Below, one piece after another: positions 1-10,775 of a stretch of 64,000 nucleotides of DNA. The DNA is from Ilyonectria destructans (taxonomy: Eukaryota > Ascomycota > Sordariomycetes > Hypocreales > Nectriaceae). A program made the translations under genes and the position numbers. Where the stretch lies: assembly GCA_020740775.1 (NCBI GenBank), contig JAHEWK010000006.1:1550001-1614000 (forward strand), in the 5' to 3' direction. The stretch's first letter is position 1, and every line of letters begins with the position of its first letter. Below the pieces are notes generated by a model. It saw nothing but the letters and a program-made list of their open reading frames with translations, had not been told where the DNA came from and searched no databases.

Positions 1-2035
1 CGGCATGGTGCCACGAGCGTTGGCGGATCGCGGGTCGTAGTAAAGGTAGTGTTCTGTCTTAGCGATCGCGGAGGAGGAGGCCGCAGAAGGATCCATGATG
101 GATTCGACAATCTTGGTGACTGTGAGATCGCGGTCGGCGGGGAGGAAATTCTTGACACCACTAATGAGAGATTCAAAGTTGGATGAGAGGCCGGTTGGGA
201 CGCCGGACTCCTTGAGGCGGTCTGTGAGGCGGGAGGACATGGAAGAGAATCGTCCAAAGAGATCAGATGTCTGTGCTTGTTGGCCCGTGTTGCTGCTGCT
301 GTTGATCGTAGCCAGCTGGGTCATCTTTGTGGTCGCACGAACCCTATTTATTATTAGTTGACAGTTGGTATGTATTGAAGCGACATCACTTACTGTCGAA
401 CGTAGGATAGACAAGATACGTCCACATTCGCCTCAGCGAGAGCCTTCTCAAAGCTCTCAAAGTCGGCTCGGCTGAATTCCTGCTCTGTGCTCAGGAACCA
501 GATGATGAAGAGTCGAAGCTTGTCGACAGGCTCGGTTCCCTTGTTCTCATCCTTGATTATCTCCATGATCTGGGCCTTGGTCTGCTTGGCGACGTTCTCC
601 TCAAGTTGGAAGTAGTTATCAAGCTGGCGGTCTTTGATACCTGTCAACAAAGCAGCTAGGATGTTCATATGCATGTCCAGAACGCCCTTGCGCTCTCTCA
701 TCTCAGGAAGCAACCCTATCGCCGCCTTGAGATGCTGGGCGCTGGCGCCAGTGTCTTGCAGATCCTCCAAACTCGCAACACCCGTCTTGTTGGTAATTGA
801 GGAAGTGTCTTCCTTGTATTTGGTGAGCTCGGCATCGATGTCTTCCGCGACCTGAGGGAATGGAACGCCGGCGTTCTTGTTCCAGAAGAAGTCGGTGGCA
901 TTCAGGTCATACGACTTTTTCGTCTTTCCCTGTCCAGGAGTCCCTTCTTCTGCAGGGCTCTCGATCGTGATCCTGTTGAGTTTCATGTTGAGTACATCGT
1001 GCACAAGAGACTGGTATGTCCAAGAATGCGACAGCATGGGTATCAAGTCGACGTTTCGGTCAAGGAGAATGAGGACTGGTCGTGAGGAGGGAGTGCCAGC
1101 TGAGGCGGTCGGTCGAGGGGCGGAAAAGAGGTTTTCTTTGGAGTTGAGGATATGATCTCGAAGCTTGCGATCAAGTCGTGCGGTCACCATCTCCGCAGCT
1201 GCGCCCTTGGGGCATCGGATGATGGGGATGACTCCTGCTAAGGTGTTAGAGATCCCATTGAATGACACTGCGGAACAGGAGCTTACCCATAGTGACAATG
1301 ACACTGAAGAGACCGCTCACTATCCTGTCCACTACGCGATCAAGCTCAGCATCGCTGGTTGTTGCGCTGTTCAGAGCCCAGTAAGTGTGCTCTTGTTGCA
1401 TCCCCAAACTGAACAGATCCGGTTCGGCAACAGTGAAGTTGAGGTATTGATCAAAAAGCTGTGCAATTTGATCAGAGGTGCCTGCATTGGCTGTTTGTGT
1501 CGCAAAATCTTCGAGGAGGACGCGGGGGAGGGACGAGAGGAAGTTGATGTAGGCGGGGGAGTAGAGTCCCTTTTGTAAATCGGTGGTGATGTGCTGGAGG
1601 TTCTGGGCGGTCGGCTCGAGGAAATAGATGACTGGAACGTCGGGGATCGGATATCTTGCAGCTGCAAGGTGCCTATCGTGACATAAGTTAGAGTGGGCGT
1701 GGTGACGGCAAGGTTGGCTCGGCTGACATGTGCATTGTCACTCCCATTGCGCGCAAGTCGCTGACGCGCATGACGCTGCTGATTACATCTCGGCCGAGGT
1801 CGTCAAACACCAGGATCTTCCAGATGGGATTGCCTTCGGCGTCGAGGATGGGCGCAACCGGAGCGAGGAGGCCATTGGCGTGAGCTTCGTCGGTTTCGTT
1901 GGACTCGACCGTCTCGTTGAGGTTGAGGATCTTTCGGAGGGAAGCTGGTTGGGCGGTCAATACGGAGACTGGCGAAGCATCAGTGATTCAAATACCTATT
2001 TGGCGATCCCGCAGGGAGTTTCCCTTGGTCGCCAT
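1..2035 (-). CDS. sly1: SLY1, Sec1/Munc18-family protein (3'-truncated)
   Basis: SM protein that binds syntaxin-5/Sed5-type SNAREs and promotes ER-to-Golgi vesicle fusion (family knowledge). Inferred exons, in transcript order: 2035-1996, 1944-1728, 1672-1287, 1234-394, 343-<1, with GT-AG introns of 50-56 nt. They give 609 residues in one frame; the family is usually about 650-710, so the C-terminus lies beyond base 1. The true N-terminus MATKGNSLRDRQI sits in a 40-nt first exon and joins to ASLRKILNLNE, as in other fungal Sly1 proteins. Recognisable blocks are IWKILVFDDLGRDVISSVMRV, then RYPIPDVPVIYFLEPT, YINFLSSLPR, PIIRCPKGAAAEM, and PVLILLDRNVDLIPMLSHSWTYQ, the last being the Sec1-family signature. 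The 2.2-kb spacer to the divergent PNUTS-like gene contains its promoter. Confidence 0.95.
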
Positions 2036-4272
2036 TGTGGTAGATGACGTCGGTGGTCTGGGAGCGAATGCGATGCGGTGGGATGGGCCGTTCTACCGGA
2101 CGAAGTGCGACCCAGCTCAAGATGGCGCTGGCCTGGCAGACTGCGCAAACTGGGCGGAGTAGAAAGTCGGATCCGACGGAAAGGAGTGATGCGAACCCGG
2201 AAGCTTCGAGATCGGCCCCAGGTCAAGAGAATGTTGGCTTGGTTTCGACTTGAGGCCACGATACCAAGGTTGCTTGCACGACTACGTAGTATGCTGAAAG
2301 CTCCCCCATGAGGATAAGCTGCGGTGCAAGCACGGACCGATTCAAGCGCCGGCGATTGGGTAGGACAGCAGGAACAGTAGTGGACACAGTGGGCAGCCAG
2401 TAGTGGCCGAGTGGAGACGGTCATGGCGGGGCAGTGCCTGACGCTGAGGAGCTGAGTGCCTGACATATGGGGCCATCGTTTGTACGTCCAGCCCCCGTCG
2501 CGAAACAAGGGAGGACTTTTTCCAACTCTCGACGACACTTCATCAACAACCATCCGTCGCCACCATCAGCAGCAGTCACAGTCGCAGTCGAAAGAGATCG
2601 CAGCGTCGGAGCTGCCCAGAAGACACCCGAAGAACTGCGCCGGTAGATACTGGTGGCGCCCAGGGACCTCCAGATCCCGCGCTTGCGCTCGACCTGGCCG
2701 GACACCAGCCTGCCGCCCTTGTGATTTCTTTCTTCCCCCGACAGGCCGCGCTCGAGGATGTTGTAAACAGCGACTCGCTCGCGATACAAATGGGACAGGC
2801 AAAGACTGCGTCTCCCCGGTAGGAAAACGGATAAAGCTGTCATAGGAAACGATTTGAACGGTCCAAGGGTATGCTCCAACCTCTATCCCCATCCCCATCC
2901 ATCATCCTTCCCAATCCCGTCGCGTCATCACCCCAGAACCACCCCCCTTTCTCCATCACCATGAATCCAAGCGACAGCATTGTATCTGTGAAATCTCTAT
3001 GAGTACTGGAGCCAGCTACGCCGATTCTTTGCAGCCTTTAAATTGCAAGACGGCGAGCTGGTGACTACCGTGGAGACTCGCTCTGGGGATTAGGCCTCTC
3101 ATGTCTGCAAAGCGGCTGGAGAGAGAGGTATTGCGGCCGGAAGTCGAAGCTTCCGGGCTGCCAGCACACGCTCTGGGCATGACCGCAGCACGCATCGAAG
3201 CGCCCGCAGTTGGCGGGCCTGGATGTGATCTCGTTCTATGCCACGGGCGAGTGTCGTTTAAGGAAAAATACCACGAGTCTCCAACCTGCTATCATCGTCA
3301 TCCAGCGGCGGGAGGAGATGCTGGAGGACGTGGTGCAGGGGGGTTGCGCCATAACTTGTCCAGGTCGGCCATGGCCGCGACAGCTCAACAGGGACTAAAT
3401 GGGGGGACATCGAGACTTCCAGAGGCAAACACAGTGGCAGAGGCAGTGGCTCCACCAAAACCATCCCAGGCATGCCCTGACGGACGAAAGCATTCCCGTC
3501 ACCAAAATCCACGATGCAGCTCGCTCGTTAATCTTGGTTCTCGACTTCATCAACTGTGTGGCCGCTGGATTCTTTGTCGCGCGTCGTCTCCCCTCTTACG
3601 ACTCTCTTTGTCCCGACCATGGCTGGTCCTCGCTCAAGTCCACCCGCATCCTAGCGGAGAGCCTTCAGGCGGCTCCCTTATTTCGCTCCAGCACTCATGA
3701 ACCAATTGCCAGGACTCTGGCTTCAATCCACACGTCATTCATTCATTCTCACTCATCCATTCACGTTCACAAACACTTCTCACATCCACACATACCCTCC
3801 TCCACGCACTCACCTGCTGGTGCAAACTTGCTGATGATTTCTTTCTCATTTATCTTTGCAGATTGGCTCCTCCCAGCTCGATAAAATATCCTTGTCGATT
3901 TCGCCTAGTGCAGACTAGTGCCATCATCATTGTGGGTCTCTCGTGACTGTGGTAGCCGGCATTGACCCGCTAACTGTGGTTGCCCAGCATCAAGTCCCAC
4001 CCCAGTGTGGCTCAGCAGTGTTAGTACTTTCCCACGCCCGCTCCCTGATGCACCGCCCTCTCCGTGCCAACAGGACTACATGGGCGCCTCATCGTGACCA
4101 CACCCTCAGCGCCAACTTGGCCTCGCGTCACTGCATCGTTCCCTTTGCGCATCCACCACGTACATGGCGATGATCGCTGACAACATGCATTAGCCTCATA
4201 GTCACTCGCTGCAGTTAGTTGATTCTTGGTGTTGCGCTGCCGTGGCGGCCGCGACCTTAAGCATCGCGCAAG
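2036..4272. other. Divergent intergenic region between sly1 and the PNUTS-like gene
   Basis: This holds no gene that I can support. Short ORFs on both strands (for example 3101-3700 plus, 199 codons) have no recognisable motif and no homology I can name. From about 3700 to 3920 the plus strand is rich in CT and CAC/CATTCA tracts, the usual look of a filamentous-fungal promoter or transcription start just upstream of a long 5' leader. The leader of the PNUTS-like gene probably carries several upstream ATGs, for example at 3943. Confidence 0.5.
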
Positions 4273-7200
4273 ATGCAGTCGTGGTCAAACACTGGGCAGA
4301 GCGGCGCGGACGAGCAGTCGCACCAGCACCAATGGCAGCCCAACTACGGTTTCGCTGGCCAGAACGGCCAGTTTGATCCTCATCAGCCTTGGTCACAGCC
4401 CATGGCGGACCAGGCTGCCTACTCACACATTAACCCTCACGATGCCTCTACCTCTAACTTCTTCGATTCACCGGCCCCAGGCAACTCCTTTCTCTCTGGG
4501 AGCCTGCACGGCTCACCACCGAGCCAATCCAACTTCCATTCTGGTCACGACTCGCTGGCCTTGAACCAGCAGTTCTCCCAACCCACCCAGGACGTATTGG
4601 ATCCTGCCTTCAGTGACATTCACCCGGATCTGTACGGACAGCAGGACAAGATGAACCTAGGAGACTCCATGGGCCATATGAACCAAGTCCAGAACCAGGT
4701 TCAGAGCCACTCTCACACCCACTCCCAGAATTTCCAGTACTCCTTCGCCCCGCAGAACGAGCAATCCTACGAGTCTCCCATCCAGCAATACGCCCAGCCA
4801 CATGTCATTCCTCAACAAAACAGGCAACAGAATCATACTCCGGTTCAGCAGTTCGAGGGATTGCAGACTCCCGCCTTTGCCCATGGGCATGGATACAGCC
4901 GACCGCCTCAGCATTCACCCGTTCCGAACCAACAACAACCATACACCCAGACTTCCGCCTTCTCTCCTCCTGTCAACGGACAGACAACACAAGCCCAGGC
5001 AAACCCGCAGCACACTTACCAGCAGCCTCGCCAACAAACCCTTCAACAACAGCAACAGCAAGGGTATTCTCAACCTCAAGCCCAAGCCCAATTCGTTACC
5101 CAGAAGTCTGTTCCCTATCAACAACCGGCACAGAATGTCGCGAACCAGAGCTTCCATCAGGTGCATCAGCAGTCGGCCCCGTTCACTGCGAGCTCCTCAC
5201 CACCTGCTGCTAGTACCCAGTACATTATGGCACATCAACCAGTTGATGTTGAGAACCCAGCCTCCCAGCCTGCTGTAGCTGAGCCTCCGGCTAAGAAAAG
5301 GAAGCGCACGGCCGCTAAGGTTGTCTCGGAAACTCACACCCCTGAGCCCACGGTGGCACACGACTCGCCCATGGACTATGGTTCTGTTCCGGGTACTACT
5401 TCTCCCAGGAGGGTGGACGAGGTTGATTTCCTGGTTGCCCCGACTCCATCTACCGAAGACGCGCAGTTGATCGCCCAGTTCAACAGGCGCACCAAGGCTT
5501 TGCAGGCGAAGCAACCTGCAATCAAAGGTCTCGCTCACTTCGTGTATGATGCCAGTACGAAGCTTCCAGCCCCAAAAAGTTATGATAAGCTTGCTCCTCT
5601 AGTGGCTCATCCATCGCGAAGTGGAAAGGCCATGGTTCCAGAGCTCGGCTACAGCCTGCCTTGTGAAGTTCAGGGGAGGTTTACCAGTCTATACCGACCT
5701 TCACCAGACAAGGGAGGATTGGACGAGAGGCGAATCGAAGCTAAAGATATGCTGGACGAATTTGACCGCTCCATGAAGGCATTGGGCAAACGACGACCGA
5801 AGTATACCGAGTATCCTCATGCTTTCAAAGAGCAGCTGAAATCCGACGAAGCATCAAAGAACAAGGCGGAGAAGAAAGCGAAGAGGGAGATGGAGGAGGA
5901 GCGGAGCAAACCCGTAAGTTGGACCCCAGATACCCACAACGAAGAACATATGTCTGACTTGTACAAGATCCGACCTGCAACTCGCCCTCTAGATCTTGCT
6001 GGAGCTGCTGCATGGGATGTCACTGGAATTGTCCACATTGACCAATCCACAGCGAGAACCACGGCCTTGATTGCTACTCGAGTGCAGCAAGCCGGGGAAT
6101 TCATTATTAAACTACGTGGCGACATGAATCGTACGAAGCAGGAACTTGATCAAGCCGTCAAGGACAAAGACCCCGAGGCCGAGATAACCAAGATTCGGCA
6201 GGAGTTCGAGCAGAAGAAGGACATGCTCTACCGGGCACTCGATGCCACGATTGAGCATGCTGACGATGCTGTCATCGACAACATGGGCGGCCACCAGAAG
6301 TTGGTTCTCAGCTTGGTGAATGCCTTGATTATGTGCATTAAGGCAGGCGATTTCTCCGGAAAGCTACCAAAGATTGTTCTGGAACTTTTTACTCATTTCC
6401 CTATGACGAGAAGGATTGCTGAAACGACAAATTTTGAGACAGTGCGGAAGAGGTTCGCAGACAAGGGTGACGAAGAGGTCAAGGAGCTCGTGCGTGATAT
6501 CTCTACTAAGGTTAAGAAGGCCCTAAAGGCCGATCCCGATACCTCAACAGGATACACGGGCACTTCGGCAGCTAGTCGGGCAAAGGCTGCAACAAGGGGG
6601 TCGGCGGATCACTCTACGGCGAAGAGAGGCCGGGATGATGAGTCTGACACCCGAGTTGTGAAGAAGATCGCGGTGGAATCCAGCGGCAATTCTCTTAGTA
6701 AGAAGTTGGCGCAACCCAAGATCCAACTCCAATCAGCCTCAAAAACCACTGCAGCAAAGGCAGCGGCCACGTCTATCCTGCCTGGTAAGATGAGACCGGT
6801 GGCGAAGTCCGTACCTAAACCCGAGGTGGTCAAAGCCGAGGTCAAAATCGCAGGCGACGACAGGTCGAAAGCAGAGGTAAAAGCACCGACCAAAACCGAG
6901 ACAAAGGTGCCTTTGCCTAGGACTCCCTCAGCTACCTCCAGCGCTTTGTCTGGAATCGCTTCACTCCTTGACTCGATCAATGCTCCGAAAGCTGAGCCTC
7001 TGGTCGTCGTCCCTAAAGAAGACAAGAGCCCTGATACCTCGGAGACTCCCGAGGAAAAGACGAAGCGACTTCGAAAGGAAGCTCGTCGAAAGCTTCGCGT
7101 GAGCTGGAAACCCGAGGCCGAACTGGTTCAGGTCAAGATATTCCAGAAGGAAGAGGCGGAAGATGAAGGCAGGGAAGTTCATATGATCCGGGATGCTGGC

Positions 7201-8655
7201 GATGATCGATCAGAGGGTATGGTCCTGAAGCAGCGCGCAAATGTTGAAGAAGAGGATGACGACGACGACATTCCCTACCAACCTTGGCTAGAACCGACTG
7301 CCACCAACTTGTCGAACCTCTCGGAAGAGGTGCAGAACAAGAACTTTGTCACCCGAGGTGGAAAGGTCACATTCACCACCGATGAACAACAAAGAATCAA
7401 GGACCGAGAGCAACGAGAGCTCATGGCCATATACACGGATCCTGACGACATTCCTCCAACGCCCAAGTCGCCACCACTTGAACCGGTTGGGGGGGCCGAA
7501 TGGAAAACTCATCACTTGCCTGGCGATGACATCAAGTTTCAAGAAATTCAACTCCGCTGGAGGGATGAGCAACAGATGGGAGTTGATGGAGCTCTTTACG
7601 CAGCGACTAAGCGTTTGGATGCCAAAGAGAACCCTTCGAACAAGCTTGACTCGATTTTGGGCCGACTCAGGGGAGTCCCATCGGCACCTCAGGTTCCTAC
7701 CCAGCAATCGGCATCATCCCAGCAGAGCTCTGGTCCGACACACGACAGCCTCCCGGTCATACTGGGTCGGGCTGTGGAAGAGCAGGTCCTCACTCTGCTT
7801 AGATCCGAGCGGGTTAAGAACTGGCGGGATCCGAATCCACCGTATTCCGAGGTGTGGCGTGCCTTCCACTACTCCGACAAATCTGTTCATCTATGCGGAA
7901 ACGCTGTCGAACTTGTGGCTCGACCTCTGGCTGGCAAGGCATTCCCGGCGGCGTCGCCCCCCGATTGGATCATGCATGACCAGGAGAAGGTCCGGGAGTG
8001 GCAAATCGGATACAACAAGGAGGCCGCTTCTAGACAGAAGGCTGCGGAGGAGGAGCGTGCGCGGGCTGAGGCTGCCGGCAGTGTCCTAGGAGCGGTGGCT
8101 GCAGCTGCGACAGGTGGCCAGGCAGCGGGCAATTCCCAAGAGTGGGCTGCCTATATGGCACAACAGAAGGCTTATGCGCCATACATGGCGTTGCTACAGC
8201 AGATGACGGGTGGCCAGCAACCAAGTCAACAGCAGCAGCCCGGGGCAGCATCGGCGCAACAATCGCAGATTCCCGACAGCCAGCTTCAGTCTATCCTGGC
8301 TGCCATCAACCAGCCCTCGCAGCAGCCTACGCAGACCCCAGCCTCGAACCCGGCCGGCTTCCTAAACCCGAACGATCCCTCGTATCAGCAATACATGATG
8401 CTCACTCAGCTGGCCCAGGGACAGCAACCGGCAGCCCCTCCACCACCACCACCTGCAGGAGATCGAGACCGGGACTGGGAACGTGGCGAGGATCAGCGAG
8501 GCGAGCAACGCGATGGAAGGGATGCCCGCAAAAAGAGGGGGACTCTCCCGCCTCACAAACCGGCCAACAAGGCACTCATAGGAACCAAGCCATGCACTTT
8601 CTGGCAGCAGGGCAAGTGTGCTAGAGGAGACAAATGCACTTTCAGACACGATTGA
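4273..8655 (+). CDS. PNUTS/Ppn1-like PP1-targeting protein with C-terminal CCCH zinc finger
   Basis: Single-exon 1460-residue nuclear protein. In order it shows a Gln/Pro/Ser-rich disordered N-terminus (about 1-340) and a basic PAKKRKR nuclear-localisation-like motif. A helical region at about 585-790 resembles a TFIIS N-terminal/LW domain (IKAGDFSGKLPKIVLELFTH, then FETVRKRF). An RVxF-type PP1-docking motif, RVSW, is at 942-945, followed by KPEAELVQVKIF. A second conserved block begins GGKVTFTTDEQQRIKDRE. One CCCH finger at the extreme C-terminus has Cys1441, Cys1449, Cys1455 and His1459 (C-x7-C-x5-C-x3-H). The order LW domain, RVxF, then CCCH matches animal PNUTS (PPP1R10). Yeast Ppn1, a subunit of the Dis2-Ppn1-Swd22 phosphatase module of the cleavage/polyadenylation factor, is the likely functional counterpart. 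The role in transcription termination is inferred. Confidence 0.8.
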   Translation: MQSWSNTGQSGADEQSHQHQWQPNYGFAGQNGQFDPHQPWSQPMADQAAYSHINPHDASTSNFFDSPAPGNSFLSGSLHGSPPSQSNFHSGHDSLALNQQFSQPTQDVLDPAFSDIHPDLYGQQDKMNLGDSMGHMNQVQNQVQSHSHTHSQNFQYSFAPQNEQSYESPIQQYAQPHVIPQQNRQQNHTPVQQFEGLQTPAFAHGHGYSRPPQHSPVPNQQQPYTQTSAFSPPVNGQTTQAQANPQHTYQQPRQQTLQQQQQQGYSQPQAQAQFVTQKSVPYQQPAQNVANQSFHQVHQQSAPFTASSSPPAASTQYIMAHQPVDVENPASQPAVAEPPAKKRKRTAAKVVSETHTPEPTVAHDSPMDYGSVPGTTSPRRVDEVDFLVAPTPSTEDAQLIAQFNRRTKALQAKQPAIKGLAHFVYDASTKLPAPKSYDKLAPLVAHPSRSGKAMVPELGYSLPCEVQGRFTSLYRPSPDKGGLDERRIEAKDMLDEFDRSMKALGKRRPKYTEYPHAFKEQLKSDEASKNKAEKKAKREMEEERSKPVSWTPDTHNEEHMSDLYKIRPATRPLDLAGAAAWDVTGIVHIDQSTARTTALIATRVQQAGEFIIKLRGDMNRTKQELDQAVKDKDPEAEITKIRQEFEQKKDMLYRALDATIEHADDAVIDNMGGHQKLVLSLVNALIMCIKAGDFSGKLPKIVLELFTHFPMTRRIAETTNFETVRKRFADKGDEEVKELVRDISTKVKKALKADPDTSTGYTGTSAASRAKAATRGSADHSTAKRGRDDESDTRVVKKIAVESSGNSLSKKLAQPKIQLQSASKTTAAKAAATSILPGKMRPVAKSVPKPEVVKAEVKIAGDDRSKAEVKAPTKTETKVPLPRTPSATSSALSGIASLLDSINAPKAEPLVVVPKEDKSPDTSETPEEKTKRLRKEARRKLRVSWKPEAELVQVKIFQKEEAEDEGREVHMIRDAGDDRSEGMVLKQRANVEEEDDDDDIPYQPWLEPTATNLSNLSEEVQNKNFVTRGGKVTFTTDEQQRIKDREQRELMAIYTDPDDIPPTPKSPPLEPVGGAEWKTHHLPGDDIKFQEIQLRWRDEQQMGVDGALYAATKRLDAKENPSNKLDSILGRLRGVPSAPQVPTQQSASSQQSSGPTHDSLPVILGRAVEEQVLTLLRSERVKNWRDPNPPYSEVWRAFHYSDKSVHLCGNAVELVARPLAGKAFPAASPPDWIMHDQEKVREWQIGYNKEAASRQKAAEEERARAEAAGSVLGAVAAAATGGQAAGNSQEWAAYMAQQKAYAPYMALLQQMTGGQQPSQQQQPGAASAQQSQIPDSQLQSILAAINQPSQQPTQTPASNPAGFLNPNDPSYQQYMMLTQLAQGQQPAAPPPPPPAGDRDRDWERGEDQRGEQRDGRDARKKRGTLPPHKPANKALIGTKPCTFWQQGKCARGDKCTFRHD

Positions 8656-9075
8656 GGGAGATAATTACGGTATCAAATTCAGGACGCCAACAGGATTTGG
8701 CCATGGTTACGTTTTTGCCTTGAGGAATAACCGAAAGGGAGGGATGGGCAGTGGATAGGCGGTTGTATATTACTGTAAAAACATCATTATCATCGGCGGG
8801 GGTGTCGGGATTCGGAAGAGATGTTTACACAGACGGCGTTTAATAATGCGCCAACAAACACACAAGCTAGACAATTTCATGTTTCTGTTACATATAACTC
8901 TCGTCCTCTTGCCTAAGATCTGGATGCAATTTTTTCCCCCTTAGTGACCAAAGCTGTGGACAAGATCTGATGCTGCCTGAAGTTCTTATTTGAAACGTGC
9001 CCTGGTATTGGGTTATTTTCCCAGCCAGCTCATGGGCTTGGTGATTATGTACCAAAAACCCCATTGGATTTATTC
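8656..9075. other. Convergent 3' intergenic region
   Basis: A tail-to-tail spacer between the PNUTS-like gene and translin. It should hold both 3' UTRs. I see AT-rich stretches but no ORF of interest and no strong hairpin. Confidence 0.5.
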
Positions 9076-10035
9076 CTACTCTGCAGCAGCCATCTCAGTA
9101 TCACCCTCACCGGGCCTCTTGATCAACCCTCGCAGGCTGAGGTCATAGACCACGTCCTCAACTCTCTTGACATCGTACTTGACGGCATCAGCGCGCTTCC
9201 GCAAGATGTCGTTCTTGAGGTTAAGTAGCTGGAAGCCCGCGAACAGGTCCTTGATGAAGGCGCTGATGGTGAGTGGCAGCTCAAAGTCGCCGTGGGTGAC
9301 GGCGTTGGTGGCCAGGCGGGCGAGCTCTGAGGTGAGGTCCGTCAGGGAGAGAAGGTACTCCTCGATGGTGAGGTGGAAGGCATCGCGGTCCTTGAGGTTA
9401 GTGGGGACTGGAGAAATTGGGTTAGGCACGAAGATAACTAGAAGGATGAAGCTGAGGATGAGGCCGTGACTAACCGTTGAAGATCTCGCCGACTTGCTCG
9501 AGGGTCAGCAGGCGGCCAAGCTCGCCAGGCTGGGAGTCGTTGCCTAGGCCGCCGAGCCAGCCGCAGTAGATGACGGTGCCAATGGCATTCTGGACGGATC
9601 TCGCCCACTTGGAGTTGTACCTACAACGAGGATGATTAGTATGGACGCCGTCACCCGCCGTGAAGCAAGGTAGCCTGGGAGAAACATACTTGTAGTAAGG
9701 TTGCTGGCTGGCTACACCATTGAGCTCGCCCACAATGGTCACCTCCTCCTTGATAGCCTCCTCAAGCTGAGCCACCAGGGTGGGGACTAGAACAGACATT
9801 GGTACATCAGCCGCAGGCTCACTCACACAGCGTACAGTCAGAGCAGGGGCAAAAACTCACAGCGGGCGCGGGGCGTGGAGTGGACGCGCGACAGCAGGCC
9901 CTGTGTGGCGGCGACGGCGCGCTCAAGGCGCTGGACGATCTGGGTGAGGGTGTCGCGGACCTGGGTCTCTTCCTCGAGCTTGTCCTTGAGGTGGGCGAAG
10001 ATGGCGGGGTCGAGGAGGGGCGTATCGGCGGACAT
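9076..10035 (-). CDS. Translin family protein
   Basis: Translin is a single-strand nucleic-acid-binding protein. With its partner TRAX it forms the C3PO RNase, implicated in passenger-strand removal and tRNA 5'-leader processing (family knowledge). Inferred exons: 10035-9861, 9786-9690, 9620-9475, 9407-9076, giving 249 residues, close to the usual 228-240. The C-terminal third is diagnostic: FHLTIEEYLLSLTDLTSELARL, then NAVTHGDFELP, then FQLLNLKNDILRKR and DAVKYDVKRVEDVVYDLSLRG. The N-terminal part is coiled-coil-like (EEETQVRDTLTQIVQRLERAV). Intron 2 is phase 2, making a split Lys codon before YNSKWARSVQ. No TRAX gene is in the window. The divergent 5' side faces the U2 snRNA gene about 365 bp away, which is transcribed in the same direction. 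Confidence 0.93.
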
Positions 10036-10399
10036 GATGGCGGTTTGTGGTGGTGTTGAGGCTCTGCGGATGGGTGCGTAATGGAAGTGAAAATTGCAGG
10101 CGGCAGTTTAGTGTGTGCGAGAATGAGCTGGAGAGATGACAGGAGATGGCAGGAGATGGAAGCGGAAGAGGTATGATCAATAACTGGTCTCTACGCTGGC
10201 GAGCAGGATGCAAGGAATGTCATCAACTTCGAGAGCAGAGTTTTTGCTGTTCTCGACAGTCTCACGGCTTCACAGCGCTACGCTTAATCCTCCACACACA
10301 AAGCTACGATTTCACCACGAACGCACAACCACCAACACCAAAATCTTCTTCGCTCCCCAGGCAAGCCCGGATCAACAATGAAAATGCGAGCCCAAAAGT
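10036..10399. other. Spacer between U2 snRNA 3' end and translin start
   Basis: Must contain the U2 3'-end formation signal and the translin promoter. I see no further gene. Small ORFs reading across it are chance products. Confidence 0.45.
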
Positions 10400-10590
10400 G
10401 TAGTTCGCGTCACCTGGAGGCAGTGTAATACCAGGGACACAGTGGGTGGAATCATGTGCAAGCACAGAGGAAACCTCCCGAGAACCAAAAATAGGAATAA
10501 TCAAGATTTGTCTCCTTAGAGACATTTCAGAGATTAAACTGAAAAGAACAGATACTACACTTGATCTAAGCCAAAAGGCAAAGAGAGCTA
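10400..10590 (-). ncRNA. U2 spliceosomal snRNA
   Basis: On the minus strand the 5' end reads CTCTTTGCCTTTTGGCTTAG followed by ATCAAGTGTAGTATCTGTTC, the near-invariant U2 5' domain. It contains the branch-point-recognition GUAGUA, whose complement tactac lies at 10553-10558. Stem-loop IIa follows (CAGTTTAATCTCTGAAATG), then an Sm site ATTTTTGG (complement at 10485-10492), and the 3' stem-loop IV (CCTGGTATTACACTGCCTCC, then AGG), the counterpart of vertebrate CCUGGUAUUGCAGUACCUCCAGG. Length is about 190 nt, like human U2. Ends are estimated by alignment to human U2 from memory: the 5' end to within about 2 nt, the 3' end to within about 5 nt. Small ORFs in this stretch are shadows of the RNA. 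U2 base-pairs with the intron branch point in the spliceosome. Confidence 0.96.
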
Positions 10591-10632
10591 AGGAGAAAGG
10601 AAAAAAAGTCCAAAAGCTGCCGGGCACTCGAG

Positions 10633-10641
10633 AATTTTATA
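10633..10641 (-). promoter_or_regulatory. Candidate TATA box of the U2 snRNA gene
   Basis: The minus strand reads TATAAAATT about 43-51 bp upstream of the inferred U2 5' end. It is further upstream than a typical metazoan TATA but plausible for a fungal snRNA promoter. A 9-bp inverted pair, CGGTGAGCG at 10655-10663 and CGCTCACCG at 10767-10775, lies just beyond and may be part of the promoter. Confidence 0.45.
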
Positions 10642-10775
10642 CAGAATCTCCGGGCGGTGAGCGTGGTCGGTGATTGCCTGCCTGGCAGAATCTGGCCAAT
10701 GGGAGACGGGTTTCTGCGGCTGAGGTGGTGCCTGCCACTGGAGAGTCTCCACCGGCCGGTGTGGGCCGCTCACCG

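Noticed and set aside
3101..3700. 199-codon plus-strand ORF in the sly1/PNUTS spacer
   Set aside because: Low-complexity composition, no recognisable domain, and located in a promoter or 5' leader.
10304..10673. Short ORFs across 10304-10673 on both strands
   Set aside because: They coincide with the U2 snRNA gene, whose conserved RNA motifs explain the sequence.
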